Shown here one piece after another: positions 52,220 through 61,169 of a DNA stretch of 64,000 bases (the stretch's first letter is position 1; each line of letters starts with the position of its first letter). This stretch comes from JBGPQJ01 sp963829485 (lineage in GTDB: Bacteria; Chloroflexota; Anaerolineae; Anaerolineales; Villigracilaceae), in NCBI GenBank assembly GCA_963829485.1, contig CAWHIK010000004.1, forward strand, positions 434,001 to 498,000, in the 5' to 3' direction. The notes below the pieces were generated by a model. It was given only the letters and a program-made list of their open reading frames with translations. It ran no database searches and was not told where the DNA came from. Both the position numbers and the translations under genes were made by a program.

Positions 52220-53596
52220 ATGACTTCCCATCCGGTCGAGCCATTCCGAATAAAAATGGTGGAATCGATTAATCTCATCAGCTCAAGCGAGAGACAGGCT
52301 GCAATTCGAGAAGCTGGCTTCAATCCCTTCACACTCAAGGCAGAGGATATCTTTATCGATCTACTAACAGATTCCGGGACCGGCGCCATGAGCAGCGCAC
52401 AATGGAGCGCTTTGATGGAGGGAGATGAAAGCTATGCCGGCGCGAGGTCTTTTTTCAGGCTTTCGAAGGTGATGGAGGAAATTTTTGGTTTCAAACACTT
52501 CGTGCCCACCCACCAGGGCAGGGCTGCAGAAAATATCCTGAGTGCAGTGCTCGTTAAGCCTGGACAATTTATCCCGTCAAACATGCATTTTGACACAACG
52601 GATGCGAACATACGTGCTCGCGGCGGGCGGCCGACCAACCTGATCATCGACGAAGCGTTTGATCCCCTCAACCTGCATCCCTTCAAGGGGAATATGGACA
52701 TCGCCAAACTTAAGGCATTCATCAGCCAGACGGGAGTGGAAAACATCCCCTTTGGGATGATCACGATAACCAACAACGCCGGCGGGGGTCAACCGGTTTC
52801 GATGGCAAATATTCGCGAGGTGTCCGAGACGTATCATACCTTTGGTATTCCATTTTATATCGATGCAGCGCGGTTTGCAGAAAATGCCTATTTCATTAAG
52901 CTCCGCGAAAAGGGGTATGAAAGTAAAACCCCCCAGGAGATCGCCCGTGAGATGTTCTCCCTGGCAGATGGCGCGACCATGAGCGCAAAAAAGGATGCCA
53001 TTGTCAACATTGGTGGAATCCTGGCTACCAACGACGATGAGCTGATCAAACGGGTACGGAATGAGTTGATTCTGCGTGAAGGTTTCTATACGTATGGAGG
53101 GCTCGCCGGCCGCGACCTCGATGCCATGGCAGTAGGCTTGAAAGAAGGACTGCAGGAAGACTATCTTTCTTATCGATTGAACCAGACCAACTATCTTGGC
53201 GTTTCACTCAAGGAAGCCGGTGTTCCAATCATCGAGCCGCCCGGAGGCCACGCCATTTATATCGATGCGGCCAGGTTACTGCCCCACATCCCTCACGAAG
53301 AGTTTCCCGGTCAGTCTCTATCAGTGGAGTTGTACCTCGAGGGAGGGATCCGTGGCAGCGAGATTGGATCGGTGATGTTCGCACACAAGGATCCTCAAAC
53401 CCAGGAATGGATCTATCCGCGTCTCGAGCTGGTACGACTCGCCATTCCCCGCCGGGTTTATACCCAAAGTCATTTTGATTTCGTTGTGGAAACTGCAGCG
53501 AAGATCGCCAAGCGCGCCGAAAATCTACGCGGCTACCGATTTACATACGCTCCTGAACTGCTCAGACATTTCACAGCGCGGTTTGAACCTTTATAA
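52220..53596 (+). CDS. Tryptophanase-family beta-eliminating lyase (tryptophanase or tyrosine phenol-lyase)
   Basis: 458 residues, PLP-dependent. The cofactor Lys is in TMSAKKDAIVNIGG near residue 257. THQGRAAENILS, NNAGGGQPVSMANIREV and IDAARFAENAYFIK are family blocks. At the positions that separate the two enzymes the protein has EIGS after GIRG, as in tryptophanase, and not the RxM/ER of tyrosine phenol-lyase, while GGLAGRDLDAMAVGL resembles the phenol-lyase. I lean to tryptophanase, which makes indole, pyruvate and ammonia. AGGAGG before ATG. A terminator follows three bases after the stop. Confidence 0.85.
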   Translation: MTSHPVEPFRIKMVESINLISSSERQAAIREAGFNPFTLKAEDIFIDLLTDSGTGAMSSAQWSALMEGDESYAGARSFFRLSKVMEEIFGFKHFVPTHQGRAAENILSAVLVKPGQFIPSNMHFDTTDANIRARGGRPTNLIIDEAFDPLNLHPFKGNMDIAKLKAFISQTGVENIPFGMITITNNAGGGQPVSMANIREVSETYHTFGIPFYIDAARFAENAYFIKLREKGYESKTPQEIAREMFSLADGATMSAKKDAIVNIGGILATNDDELIKRVRNELILREGFYTYGGLAGRDLDAMAVGLKEGLQEDYLSYRLNQTNYLGVSLKEAGVPIIEPPGGHAIYIDAARLLPHIPHEEFPGQSLSVELYLEGGIRGSEIGSVMFAHKDPQTQEWIYPRLELVRLAIPRRVYTQSHFDFVVETAAKIAKRAENLRGYRFTYAPELLRHFTARFEPL

Positions 53597-53598
53597 AT

Positions 53599-53636
53599 AA
53601 GGTGGGCATCCATAATAGGATGCCCACCTTTTATTT
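53599..53636 (+). terminator. Terminator after the lyase, shared with the convergent glycosidase gene
   Basis: 13-base-pair stem AAGGTGGGCATCC (53599-53611) with GGATGCCCACCTT (53618-53630), loop ATAATA, followed by TTATTT. AAAT precedes the stem, so it can act on both strands. Confidence 0.88.
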
Positions 53637-54491
53637 AGCGATAATCCCAAGGTGATTACCTACCGGACGTTCCAATCCCGGTATGCTCCCATGAATGGGT
53701 GAATTAACCACACGCGATGTTCCTAACAGCCCCTCGAACACCATCGTGGACGAGCCTCCCCCATCGAGGTTGATGGCATTTTCTGCGCCATAAAAAACCA
53801 GGTAATTAGCCAATTCAGCCAGGGTGGCTCCTGCGCTATACAAAGGCTGACGCCCGTCAACGACGATGATGATCAACTTCTCACCGCTATCGTCCAATCC
53901 GACTGCGGTTCGTGGAGCCGGCGTCATATTATCCAAACCATTGACAGGTTTTCCACTGCGGACCAGCCACCGGTCGCCGGATATCGCATTATATACATCG
54001 TTCGGTTCACTGAAACTTATATCGTCATTTTTGGAGATAAACAATGTAGGGTTCTTATCGTAATCAGAATAGATATTCCCTTCAGACGCTGCATATCCAT
54101 TCGGTTCAACTCTCTGCCCTGAATGCGGGTAATAAATCAAGGGACCATAGGAATACCAGGGAGTAAATCCATCGCCATTTATAGCGATCTGAACATTGAA
54201 TTCCTTGAGGAAGCGGGATGTCGTTCGAGCTTTCAGTGGAAGCGGATTATCCTTATTCCCCGGCGTGACAAAAAATGAAATATTCTTAGCCGCTGAATCA
54301 ACAGTTACGATATGGGCAATCATCGGGTATGGAGTAAAGTGTACCCGCCGGTAATAAACCACTCCCTCGTATAACTCCCGGCGCAATTCGATCGGCAGAG
54401 GCCGGCCAAGATAATATAAAAATGGACTGCACAGACACAATGTCAGCAGGATTAATATTAAACCAATGGACCGCTTGGGCTTGTTAGCCAT
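53631..54491 (-). CDS. NAGPA-type phosphodiester glycosidase domain protein
   Basis: 286 residues with an N-terminal signal-anchor (SIGLILILLTLCLCSPFLYYL). The domain (DUF2233/NAGPA) has VAINGDGFTPWYS-like NGDGFT, PAPRTAVGLDD, IIVVDGRQPLYSAG and AINLDGGGSSTMVFEG with the catalytic acidic residues. In other bacteria it is found in exopolysaccharide or surface phosphodiester hydrolysis. It shares its downstream terminator with the lyase. Confidence 0.88.
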   Translation of the reverse strand: MANKPKRSIGLILILLTLCLCSPFLYYLGRPLPIELRRELYEGVVYYRRVHFTPYPMIAHIVTVDSAAKNISFFVTPGNKDNPLPLKARTTSRFLKEFNVQIAINGDGFTPWYSYGPLIYYPHSGQRVEPNGYAASEGNIYSDYDKNPTLFISKNDDISFSEPNDVYNAISGDRWLVRSGKPVNGLDNMTPAPRTAVGLDDSGEKLIIIVVDGRQPLYSAGATLAELANYLVFYGAENAINLDGGGSSTMVFEGLLGTSRVVNSPIHGSIPGLERPVGNHLGIIAK

Positions 54492-54545
54492 GACCGTCCC
54501 TATTTTGATGTTTTCCGAATGGAGGATTCATTTTCCATCGCTAAT

Positions 54546-55427
54546 TCAAACGACGGTTTTCTTTTCCGCGAGGCGCATGGCATTAAAGGATGCGATGGCT
54601 ACTTCCAAAATCGCGATGTCTGGTTCGCGGGTCGTCAGGGATTGCAGCGCCAGGTTGGGTTTGATCATCCACCTGACAATTGCCCAATCCAGATGGTTGG
54701 CTGTCCACCGGATATATTCCACAGCAATACCTGCCAGGAACGGGATCAAAAGGATCCGGCTGGCTAGTCTCCAAAACATGGGCAGTGGACCTATAAAGGA
54801 AAAAACAAGAATAGACAAGATGACCAGGGTTAATAGAAACGCCGTGCCGCAGCGGGCATGTTGAATGGGGTAATTGGCGACAATTTCGGGTTTCAGTTCA
54901 GCGCCGGCTTCGAATGCATTGATGGTCTTATGTTCCGCCCCATGATAGGAAAAAACCCGTCGAACGTCTGGCATAAATCCCAGGAGCCAGATATAACCCA
55001 CGAGCAATCCGAGTCGAAGGATTCCCTCAAGCACATTGCTCCACCAATTGCTCCAACCGACATACCGTTCAAACAATCCGCCTACAGCCGCCGGGGCAAG
55101 AAAAAACAATCCGATGCCAAAAAGCAACGATATCGCAAGGGTCCCGTAGAGGGCTGGACCTTCCAGCTTTTCGTCCTCACCGGTCTGGGTATTGGCAGAA
55201 ATTGTCAAAGCGTGAATGCCCAACCCCAGTGCGTCCCAAAGAAGAATGATCCCTCTCAGGAACGGAGTTTTCGAGATCCGTCCTCGATATACAGATGCGA
55301 GATTTTCCGTGTGCGTAACGATGTTTCCATCCGGAGCGCGCATAGCAATGGCCATGGCTGATTTTCCTCGCATCAGCACACCCTCGATCACCGCCTGTCC
55401 GCCGTAAGTAATTATGCGATCGTCCAT
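54546..55427 (-). CDS. DUF1385 family membrane protein
   Basis: 293 residues. Family DUF1385 (membrane protein of unknown function; often next to peptide release or wall genes in Firmicutes). ITYGGQAVIEGVLMRGKSAMAIAMR, the FSYHGAEHKTINAFEAG motif with conserved His residues that may bind metal, and YPIQHARCGTAFLL are visible among about four membrane helices. The downstream gene is on the same strand after 54 bases. Confidence 0.88.
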   Translation of the reverse strand: MDDRIITYGGQAVIEGVLMRGKSAMAIAMRAPDGNIVTHTENLASVYRGRISKTPFLRGIILLWDALGLGIHALTISANTQTGEDEKLEGPALYGTLAISLLFGIGLFFLAPAAVGGLFERYVGWSNWWSNVLEGILRLGLLVGYIWLLGFMPDVRRVFSYHGAEHKTINAFEAGAELKPEIVANYPIQHARCGTAFLLTLVILSILVFSFIGPLPMFWRLASRILLIPFLAGIAVEYIRWTANHLDWAIVRWMIKPNLALQSLTTREPDIAILEVAIASFNAMRLAEKKTVV

Positions 55428-55447
55428 ACCAATAAACTATCCTTGTC

Positions 55448-56824
55448 TCACGCCTCAGCGAGATTAAAAAAGAAATGCACCATTGCCTCAATCCCTCGAT
55501 ACCAGGTCGGTAAATGCTGGCGTTCGTTGGGGGCATGTAAGTTATCGTCGGGGAGCCCAAAACCCGTGCAGACAGATTCCACTGATAGCAATCTTTGCAT
55601 TTGAGAGACTACCGGCACCGAACCCCCTTCACGCTTCAGGATGGCTTTTTTACCCCAGACAGATTCGATCGCCTTCCCCAACGCAACAACACCGCGATTG
55701 TTAATATCCGAGATGGACGCGGGACTCCCCTGCTTAGCGTCCAATTCCCAACGAATGGACTTCGGCGCTTTTTGCTCTAGGTATGCGCGCAACTGCTCTG
55801 TCACCTTGGCTGGGTCCTGATCCGGGACCAATCGCATCGAGATCTTTGCGCTTGCCTGAGCGGGAAGGACGGTTTTAAACCCGGGACCCGTGTAACCCGA
55901 AACCATCCCATTAATTTCCAGAGTAGGCCGAGCGCCAACCCGCTCCGCTGGAGTAAAACCGTCTTCACCCCAAAGTGCAGGCACGCCCGTCATCTCAAGG
56001 TAATGAGCCTCGTCTGTCGGCAGACGGGACATTTCCTCCCTCTCAATTTCTGCCAAATCCCTGACACTATCGTAAAAACCCGGCAGTGTGATACGCCCCT
56101 TGGAGTCGTGCATGCCGGCGATCAACTCAGCAAGTGCGACTGCAGGATTATGCACGATACCGCCATAAAGACCGGAGTGGAGGTCGCCGGATGGACCTGT
56201 GACCTTTAATTCATAAGCCGCCAGTCCACGAAGTCCGTAAGTAATGGACGGGAATTCTGAGCCGACCATCCCGGAATCCGGGTTCAGCGCGAAATCACAT
56301 GCAAGCAATTCCTTGTGGGAAGATATAAATTTTTCAAGCGAAGGTGAACCAATTTCCTCCTCCCCTTCGATCATCCATTTGATGTTGACGGGAAAAACAC
56401 CAGTGCGGACTATGGCCTCAACGGCGCTCATCACAGCGACATCCTGACCTTTCATGTCGGATGCACCACGACCAAAGATATATTCGCCGCTGACCTCGCC
56501 GCTGAACGGTTCATTTTTCCACAACTCGATAGGATCCACCGGTTGAACATCGTAATGTCCGTAAATCAAAACGGTTGGCGCATTCCTGGCTTCCAGCCAT
56601 TCACCGTACACAACAGGGTGCTTTACTGTTGGAAAAATTTTGACATTCTTCATCCCCAAATCCCGCAGCCGCTCAGCCACCCACTCTGCTGCCTTTTGGA
56701 TGTCGGGATTGTACGCCGGGTCCGTGGAAATTGAAGGAATGGAAACAAATTCCTTCAGCTTGTTTAAATTATCCTGTTTATGTTCGGTGGTATAGCAAAT
56801 CGCGTTGTTTCGATGTTCAGACAT
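55448..56824 (-). CDS. M20-family dipeptidase/peptidase
   Basis: 458 residues from ATG 56824; GTG 56833 or TTG 56836 are possible. Two-zinc metallopeptidase with YGHYDVQPV (His, Asp), GASDMKGQ (bridging Asp), IEGEEEIGS (catalytic Glu pair), NPDSGM, and the final His in APNERQHLP. A dimerisation lid domain lies in the middle (KVTGPSGDLHSGLYGG). It would hydrolyse short peptides inside the cell, downstream of the peptide-binding gene in the same strand. Confidence 0.93.
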   Translation of the reverse strand: MSEHRNNAICYTTEHKQDNLNKLKEFVSIPSISTDPAYNPDIQKAAEWVAERLRDLGMKNVKIFPTVKHPVVYGEWLEARNAPTVLIYGHYDVQPVDPIELWKNEPFSGEVSGEYIFGRGASDMKGQDVAVMSAVEAIVRTGVFPVNIKWMIEGEEEIGSPSLEKFISSHKELLACDFALNPDSGMVGSEFPSITYGLRGLAAYELKVTGPSGDLHSGLYGGIVHNPAVALAELIAGMHDSKGRITLPGFYDSVRDLAEIEREEMSRLPTDEAHYLEMTGVPALWGEDGFTPAERVGARPTLEINGMVSGYTGPGFKTVLPAQASAKISMRLVPDQDPAKVTEQLRAYLEQKAPKSIRWELDAKQGSPASISDINNRGVVALGKAIESVWGKKAILKREGGSVPVVSQMQRLLSVESVCTGFGLPDDNLHAPNERQHLPTWYRGIEAMVHFFFNLAEA

Positions 56825-56864
56825 ACCTTTCACCAACTTTCCTGTGATAAGTTGTTCTAATGGG

Positions 56865-57386
56865 TTAAGTTGTTTTCAAATTTCCGTAGAGATACCAATA
56901 AGCAGTTTTTTCAAAACCGGATGCGACTTCCTTTTCCCATATAAATTCACTGTTACGCAGGCTTCCCCGCAACTGAATATCCATATCGGGGAGGAGGTCC
57001 AGTTCCGGAGCTTTGACAACTTCGTCAGACAGGATCTGCAGAATAACACGATGCCTGACCTCCACGGGATAACGATCTACATGCCCTTCATGCGAAGACT
57101 TGTACTCACCCAGGAAGTCGCGCCAAAGTTCGAAACGCATATGGATTTCCCGGGCTGCTTTTTGTTCCCAGGCACGCCGCCATTTTTTGTGAACTTCCTC
57201 GATCTGAGTCGACGACTGGTTATGTCCCGTAGCCTGCAACCGAAGCTGCGCCAGTAGCAGATTCCCAATCGTCAGGCGCGGCAGGTCTCCATCGAGGGGA
57301 TAGAGCAGCTCTTTTGAAAGGAGATAATCCGAAAGAACAGGAATCCCGGAAGCCAAGAAGCGCTGATCTTGATCCAGATTGGGCAT
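56865..57386 (-). CDS. Hypothetical protein, unrecognised
   Basis: 173 residues from ATG 57386, with AGG five bases upstream; GTG 57401 is possible. Helical, charged, with no signal peptide, membrane segment or motif I recognise (LPRLTIGNLLLAQLRLQATGHN, then EEVHKKWRRAWEQKAAREIH). It sits after the binding protein and before the M20 peptidase on the same strand with short gaps, so it probably belongs to this transcript. Confidence 0.55.
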   Translation of the reverse strand: MPNLDQDQRFLASGIPVLSDYLLSKELLYPLDGDLPRLTIGNLLLAQLRLQATGHNQSSTQIEEVHKKWRRAWEQKAAREIHMRFELWRDFLGEYKSSHEGHVDRYPVEVRHRVILQILSDEVVKAPELDLLPDMDIQLRGSLRNSEFIWEKEVASGFEKTAYWYLYGNLKTT

Positions 57387-57401
57387 CCTGACCTCATGCA
57401 C

Positions 57402-59079
57402 CTAAGGCGTTGCCGTTTTTTCAAGAGTTCGGCGGGTAACGAGGAACCAATCAGCGATATTGCTGAACCTGTCCGAGAAATCAAACAGGGGCGGCAGTTG
57501 GACTCCTTGCACCTGTTGGTCCACTCCGAATGAGTAGACCGGAAAGAAGAGAGGAAGCGACGGCAATTCCTTGGCAAAAATCACCTGGAAATTTCTATAA
57601 AGCCGTTTCCGCAATTCCATGTCTGTAGTCACTCTCGCCTGCTCGATATATTCGCTAGCGGAACGATTATCCCATTGCGAGTAATTCTGCCCGCCTGTGA
57701 TTTCGGACTGGTGCCAGAACGGATAAGGGTCGGGGTCCGGGGATTGAGTTAGATTTATATCCACCAGGGCAGCATCATAGTCACGATTCTCCAAACGATC
57801 ACTAATGAGCAACTCGTAAGGAATGCTTTCAAGATTTGCCTTAACTCCGATCTTTGTCCAATCGGATGCGATCTGGTTGGCAATTGCGTCATGCTGAGGG
57901 TCATCCGGGTAAAGAAGGGTGAATTCGAGCCGCTTTCCTTCTTTCGCCCGAACATCGCCGCCTTCCGCCGGGATAACGTAACCAGAGTCCTTAAGCAGCG
58001 CGACGGCAGCTTCAGGGTTGTAACCCATCGAACTCGGTATCTCCGAGGTATGCCCATGTGCCGGGGAAAATGGGGCTGTCTGAAATGATCGCCTGCCCCC
58101 CCGCCATTTGATCGACGATATACTGGCGATTCATGCCCATCAGCAGCGCTCTCCGAACGCCGGCATCCTGCAGAAAATCCTTTTCAGGGTTGCCCAGATT
58201 CAAAAAGACAAAACTCTGCCTGGGCAGCCTGCCGGTATAAACATTCAGTTCCTGGTTTTTCAACGCAGACGGCAGGGTATCCGCAGTCAGTTGGCTTACT
58301 GCGAGCACATCTCCCTGCTCATAAGCAGACAAGGCAGCTGCGGATGTCGGGTAATAACGGAAAACAACCTGCTCGATAAAAGGTTTCTGAAGATAATAAT
58401 CTTCATTAGCGATCAACTGAACGCCGGTAATTATCCCCTTTTCGACGATCAACCGGTCGAATTCATAAGGTCCAGTGCCCACAGGAGCGAGATTAAAATC
58501 AGCATTGGGAATCTGATCGGCAGGGATATTCTCCAGCAGATGCTTGGGAAGCAATTTAAATGTGACAAAATCCAGAAATGGGGCAAAGGGTTCGGGCAAA
58601 GCAAATTGGAGTGTGGCATCGTCCAATCTGTTGATCTCAACATCCTGCCAAAATTCTTTGATATCAGCAGGAAACGCAGAGGCATCACTTTTAAGCAATT
58701 CGATCGTAAAGATGACGTCATCGCTGGTCACGGGAGTCCCGTCATGCCATTTGGCATTGGGGCGGATGGAAAAATTATAGATCCGTCCATCTTGAGAGGT
58801 ACCCCAGGCTTCGGCAACATCCGGCTGAGGGATGCCCTGTGAATCAAATCGAATCAAGCCGCTGAAAATTAATCGATCCACATCCCTGTCAGCAGGGTTT
58901 TGTACATCCAATAGGGGATTCAGTCGGCTAATGGACCCGACCAAACCCTCGGCGTAAATTCCGCCCTCGGAAGGTTGTGCAAGGAACAATTGTTGACCAG
59001 GCTGTTGCGTAAGCAGCAACAAAGCCACAAGCCCCAATGTCACAACAACAATGATGATTTGCCAGCGTAATTTTTTCAT
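57402..59079 (-). CDS. Oligopeptide/nickel-type ABC substrate-binding protein, interrupted by a +1 frameshift
   Basis: Family 5 extracellular solute-binding protein. The first frame from ATG 59079 has an N-terminal anchor (IIIVVVTLGLVALLLLT; no lipobox), then AEGLVGSISRLNPLLD, YNFSIRPNAKWHDGTPVTSDDVIFT (in pieces) and VGTGPYEFDRL, and stops near 58012. The second domain continues in the other frame: MGYNPEAAVALLKDSGY, IASDWTKIGVKANLESIPYEL and LESLPLFFPVYSFG-like tail to 57402. One extra G in GGG near 58024-58026 restores 558 residues. A terminator precedes the ATG with seven T and no ribosome site. The permease genes are absent here, so it works with others elsewhere. Confidence 0.85.
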
Positions 59080-59082
59080 AGG

Positions 59083-59141
59083 AAAAAAAGAAGGGCTTCT
59101 CCCCGGTTCGGCGAAAACCGCCTACCCAGGCGAACAGCCCT
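59083..59141 (-). terminator. Structured terminator between secG and the binding-protein gene
   Basis: On the minus strand AGGGCT (59141-59136) pairs with AGCCCT (59097-59092). Inside, GTTCG (59135-59131) pairs with CGAAC (59110-59106), and GGCG can pair with either of two CGCC blocks. A run of seven T follows (complement of 59083-59089). The T-run ends three bases before the ATG of the binding protein. Confidence 0.7.
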
Positions 59142-59160
59142 CTTAATGAGCCCGGAGCAA

Positions 59161-59385
59161 CTACGCGCTGATAATGATAGCGATGAAGGCCAGAATGAAG
59201 AAGAGGATGCTTAACGCAACCGTCACCCAAAACAAGGTGCGCTCAATACCGCGCCGCGCCGTATAAACTCCACCGCTTTCCTGGCCAGTCAAACCGCCCA
59301 AACCGGCTCCCTTGCTCTGGAGCACAACGCTGGCGATCAGGGCGATCGAAACGATGATCAGGCTGATTTCAATTGCGAATAACAT
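59161..59385 (-). CDS. secG: Preprotein translocase subunit SecG
   Basis: 74 residues, the normal size. Two membrane segments joined by a glycine-rich loop: ISLIIVSIALIASVVLQSKGAGLGG (in pieces), then ARRGIERTLFWVTVALSILFFILAF. Stimulates SecYEG. AGGAGG upstream of ATG 59385. It is divergent from the PHP gene. Confidence 0.95.
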   Translation of the reverse strand: MLFAIEISLIIVSIALIASVVLQSKGAGLGGLTGQESGGVYTARRGIERTLFWVTVALSILFFILAFIAIIISA

Positions 59386-59417
59386 TAGATTTAGCCTCCT
59401 GGTAAAATAGCGGGGGA

Positions 59418-59423
59418 ATTATA
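59418..59423 (-). promoter_or_regulatory. -10 box of secG
   Basis: Minus-strand TATAAT, about 32 bases before the ATG. It overlaps the region in front of the divergent PHP gene. Confidence 0.45.
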
Positions 59424-59435
59424 CCTGTGTTGCAG

Positions 59436-59441
59436 TAGAAT
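59436..59441 (+). promoter_or_regulatory. -10 box of PHP gene, leaderless position
   Basis: TAGAAT is separated from ATG 59449 by seven bases and there is no Shine-Dalgarno, so a leaderless transcript is predicted. The -35 is not clear. Confidence 0.45.
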
Positions 59442-59448
59442 CGTCAAC

Positions 59449-60522
59449 ATGCCTACTTTTTCTAATGAACTTATCATCAACTTGCACATGCATACGACCT
59501 TCTCCGATGGAAGCGGATCGCATGCCGATATCGCCAGAGCAGCGCTTCGGAGCGGTTTGGATGCTGTCATTGTAACAGACCACAACATCCTTGTAGCAGG
59601 ACCGGAAGGATATTACAAGGACGGGAAAAAACGGCTGTTACTCCTCGTGGGTGAGGAAGTCCACGACCAGGCCAGGGAGCCGCAGAAATCGCACCTGTTG
59701 ATTTTTGGAGCAGGCAGAGAGCTTTCAGGTTATGCGAATGATCCGCAGCTTCTTATCGATGCCGTCCGCCGATTCGGCGGATACTCCTATATCGCTCATC
59801 CTTTCGAACACGCTGCACCCTCCATAGGGGAAACTGCCATTGATTGGGTGGACTGGAATGTGCAAGGCTACAACGGCTTGGAACTGTGGAATGGATTTGG
59901 TGAAATCAAGTCGGTCATCCCCACAAAACTGCATGCCATCTTCTATGCTTTCTTCCCGAAACTTATCGCCCGTGCACCTAATAAGAACGTTCTAGCGAAA
60001 TGGGATGAATTATTAAGCAATGGGCAACGGGTTTTCGCCATTGGCGGATCGGATGCTCATGCGTTGCACCTTTCGCTTGGTCCACTTCGCCGAGTGGTTT
60101 TTCCATACGATTTTCATTTCTCAGCCATCAACACTCACGCCTTAACTGCCGAACCGCTTAATGGGGATTTGGCACACGACCGGCAACTCTTGTTCGATGC
60201 ACTTGCAAACGGGCATAGCTTTGTCGGTTACGACTTGCCTGGTCTGACCCGAGGATTCCGATTCACAGCCCAGGGCAGGGACAGCGCTGTGATCATGGGG
60301 GACGAAATATCATCCGATGGAGGCGTTACGCTTCAAATAAAACTTCCTCAACCTGCTGATTGCAGATTGGTAAAAAATGGGATGATCATCAAGAAATGGA
60401 CTAGACACCAAGTATGCTCGTATATCACCACGGAACCTGGAATTTATCGAGTGGAAGTTTATAAAAATTATCTTGGGAAAACCAGAGGATGGATCTTCAG
60501 CAATCCAATTTTCATTCGCTAG
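59449..60522 (+). CDS. PHP-domain metal-dependent phosphoesterase
   Basis: 357 residues. PHP phosphoesterase with LHMHTTFSDGSGSHADIARAA, IVTDHNIL, the metal Glu in VGEEVHDQ, YIAHPFEHAAP, and GGSDAHALHL for the last ligands, so the trinuclear site looks complete. The C-terminal 90 residues form an extra beta-rich domain. Substrate unknown; related proteins act on nucleotide or sugar phosphates and DNA. Confidence 0.88.
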   Translation: MPTFSNELIINLHMHTTFSDGSGSHADIARAALRSGLDAVIVTDHNILVAGPEGYYKDGKKRLLLLVGEEVHDQAREPQKSHLLIFGAGRELSGYANDPQLLIDAVRRFGGYSYIAHPFEHAAPSIGETAIDWVDWNVQGYNGLELWNGFGEIKSVIPTKLHAIFYAFFPKLIARAPNKNVLAKWDELLSNGQRVFAIGGSDAHALHLSLGPLRRVVFPYDFHFSAINTHALTAEPLNGDLAHDRQLLFDALANGHSFVGYDLPGLTRGFRFTAQGRDSAVIMGDEISSDGGVTLQIKLPQPADCRLVKNGMIIKKWTRHQVCSYITTEPGIYRVEVYKNYLGKTRGWIFSNPIFIR

Positions 60523-60698
60523 CACTTACAATTACACTATTGAAGTCATGGTTGTTATTCCTTAAGATACTTTACGCAATTCGCCGATCGGGTAGTTTTC
60601 CCGCTAGATGTCATAACCAGCCAATGTTAGCCCACAACATAAACCTACCCTAACGTAACAAACATCCTGCGAGAAATGGTAGTTTTGATCTTCTGCCC

Positions 60699-60727
60699 TT
60701 GCCTGATTGAGGAATCTCGACTAAAAT
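60699..60727 (+). promoter_or_regulatory. Promoter of rpsF operon
   Basis: TTGCCT (60699-60704), a 17-base spacer and TAAAAT (60722-60727). It gives a leader of about 100 bases. The gap 60523-60698 before it holds no gene or strong signal that I can see. Confidence 0.55.
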
Positions 60728-60781
60728 ACAGCCCGCTTAATTCAAGTTGCGCATCTCGCGCGAACTCTTTCCGCTCCCTTC

Positions 60782-60796
60782 GTCGCCCACGGCGAC
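60782..60796 (+). promoter_or_regulatory. Hairpin in the rpsF leader
   Basis: GTCGCC (60782-60787) with GGCGAC (60791-60796), loop CAC. Other inverted pairs (TTGCGC with GCGCGAA) lie upstream. A conserved S6:S18 leader motif is known in many bacteria; whether this is it is not shown. Confidence 0.35.
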
Positions 60797-60833
60797 AGCA
60801 TCGGAGCAAACCCGAGGAAAGGAGGTTTCCCAA

Positions 60834-61118
60834 ATGCATAAGTATGAGCTCGTCTGCATTATTCATCCGGACCTGGATGAAAACGCTTTTAATGGCGTCG
60901 TCGAAAAGGTGCGCGGTTGGATCAACGATTCAGGTGGCACCATCGATAAGTTGGACATCTGGGGTCGCCGGCGTATGGCATACCACATTCGCAAACAGCG
61001 AGAAGGTCAGTATGTATTATTCAACATCACCATGCCGCCAACCGCAACCGCCGAACTCGACCGTAATCTGCGCTTTCAGGAATCGGTATTGCGCTATATG
61101 ATTACCGTAGTAACCTAG
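60834..61118 (+). CDS. rpsF: 30S ribosomal protein S6
   Basis: 94 residues from ATG 60834 with AAAGGAGG upstream. The MHKYELVCIIHPDLDEN start and RRRMAYHIRKQREGQYVLFNI block are S6. A longer upstream open frame from 60747 overlaps the leader and is not used. It is followed by ssb and rpsR, the standard order. Confidence 0.97.
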   Translation: MHKYELVCIIHPDLDENAFNGVVEKVRGWINDSGGTIDKLDIWGRRRMAYHIRKQREGQYVLFNITMPPTATAELDRNLRFQESVLRYMITVVT

Positions 61119-61169
61119 ATGTGGAGAGTCTTTCGTCCATCGTAATTAACCATCCCAGAGGAGGATCCT

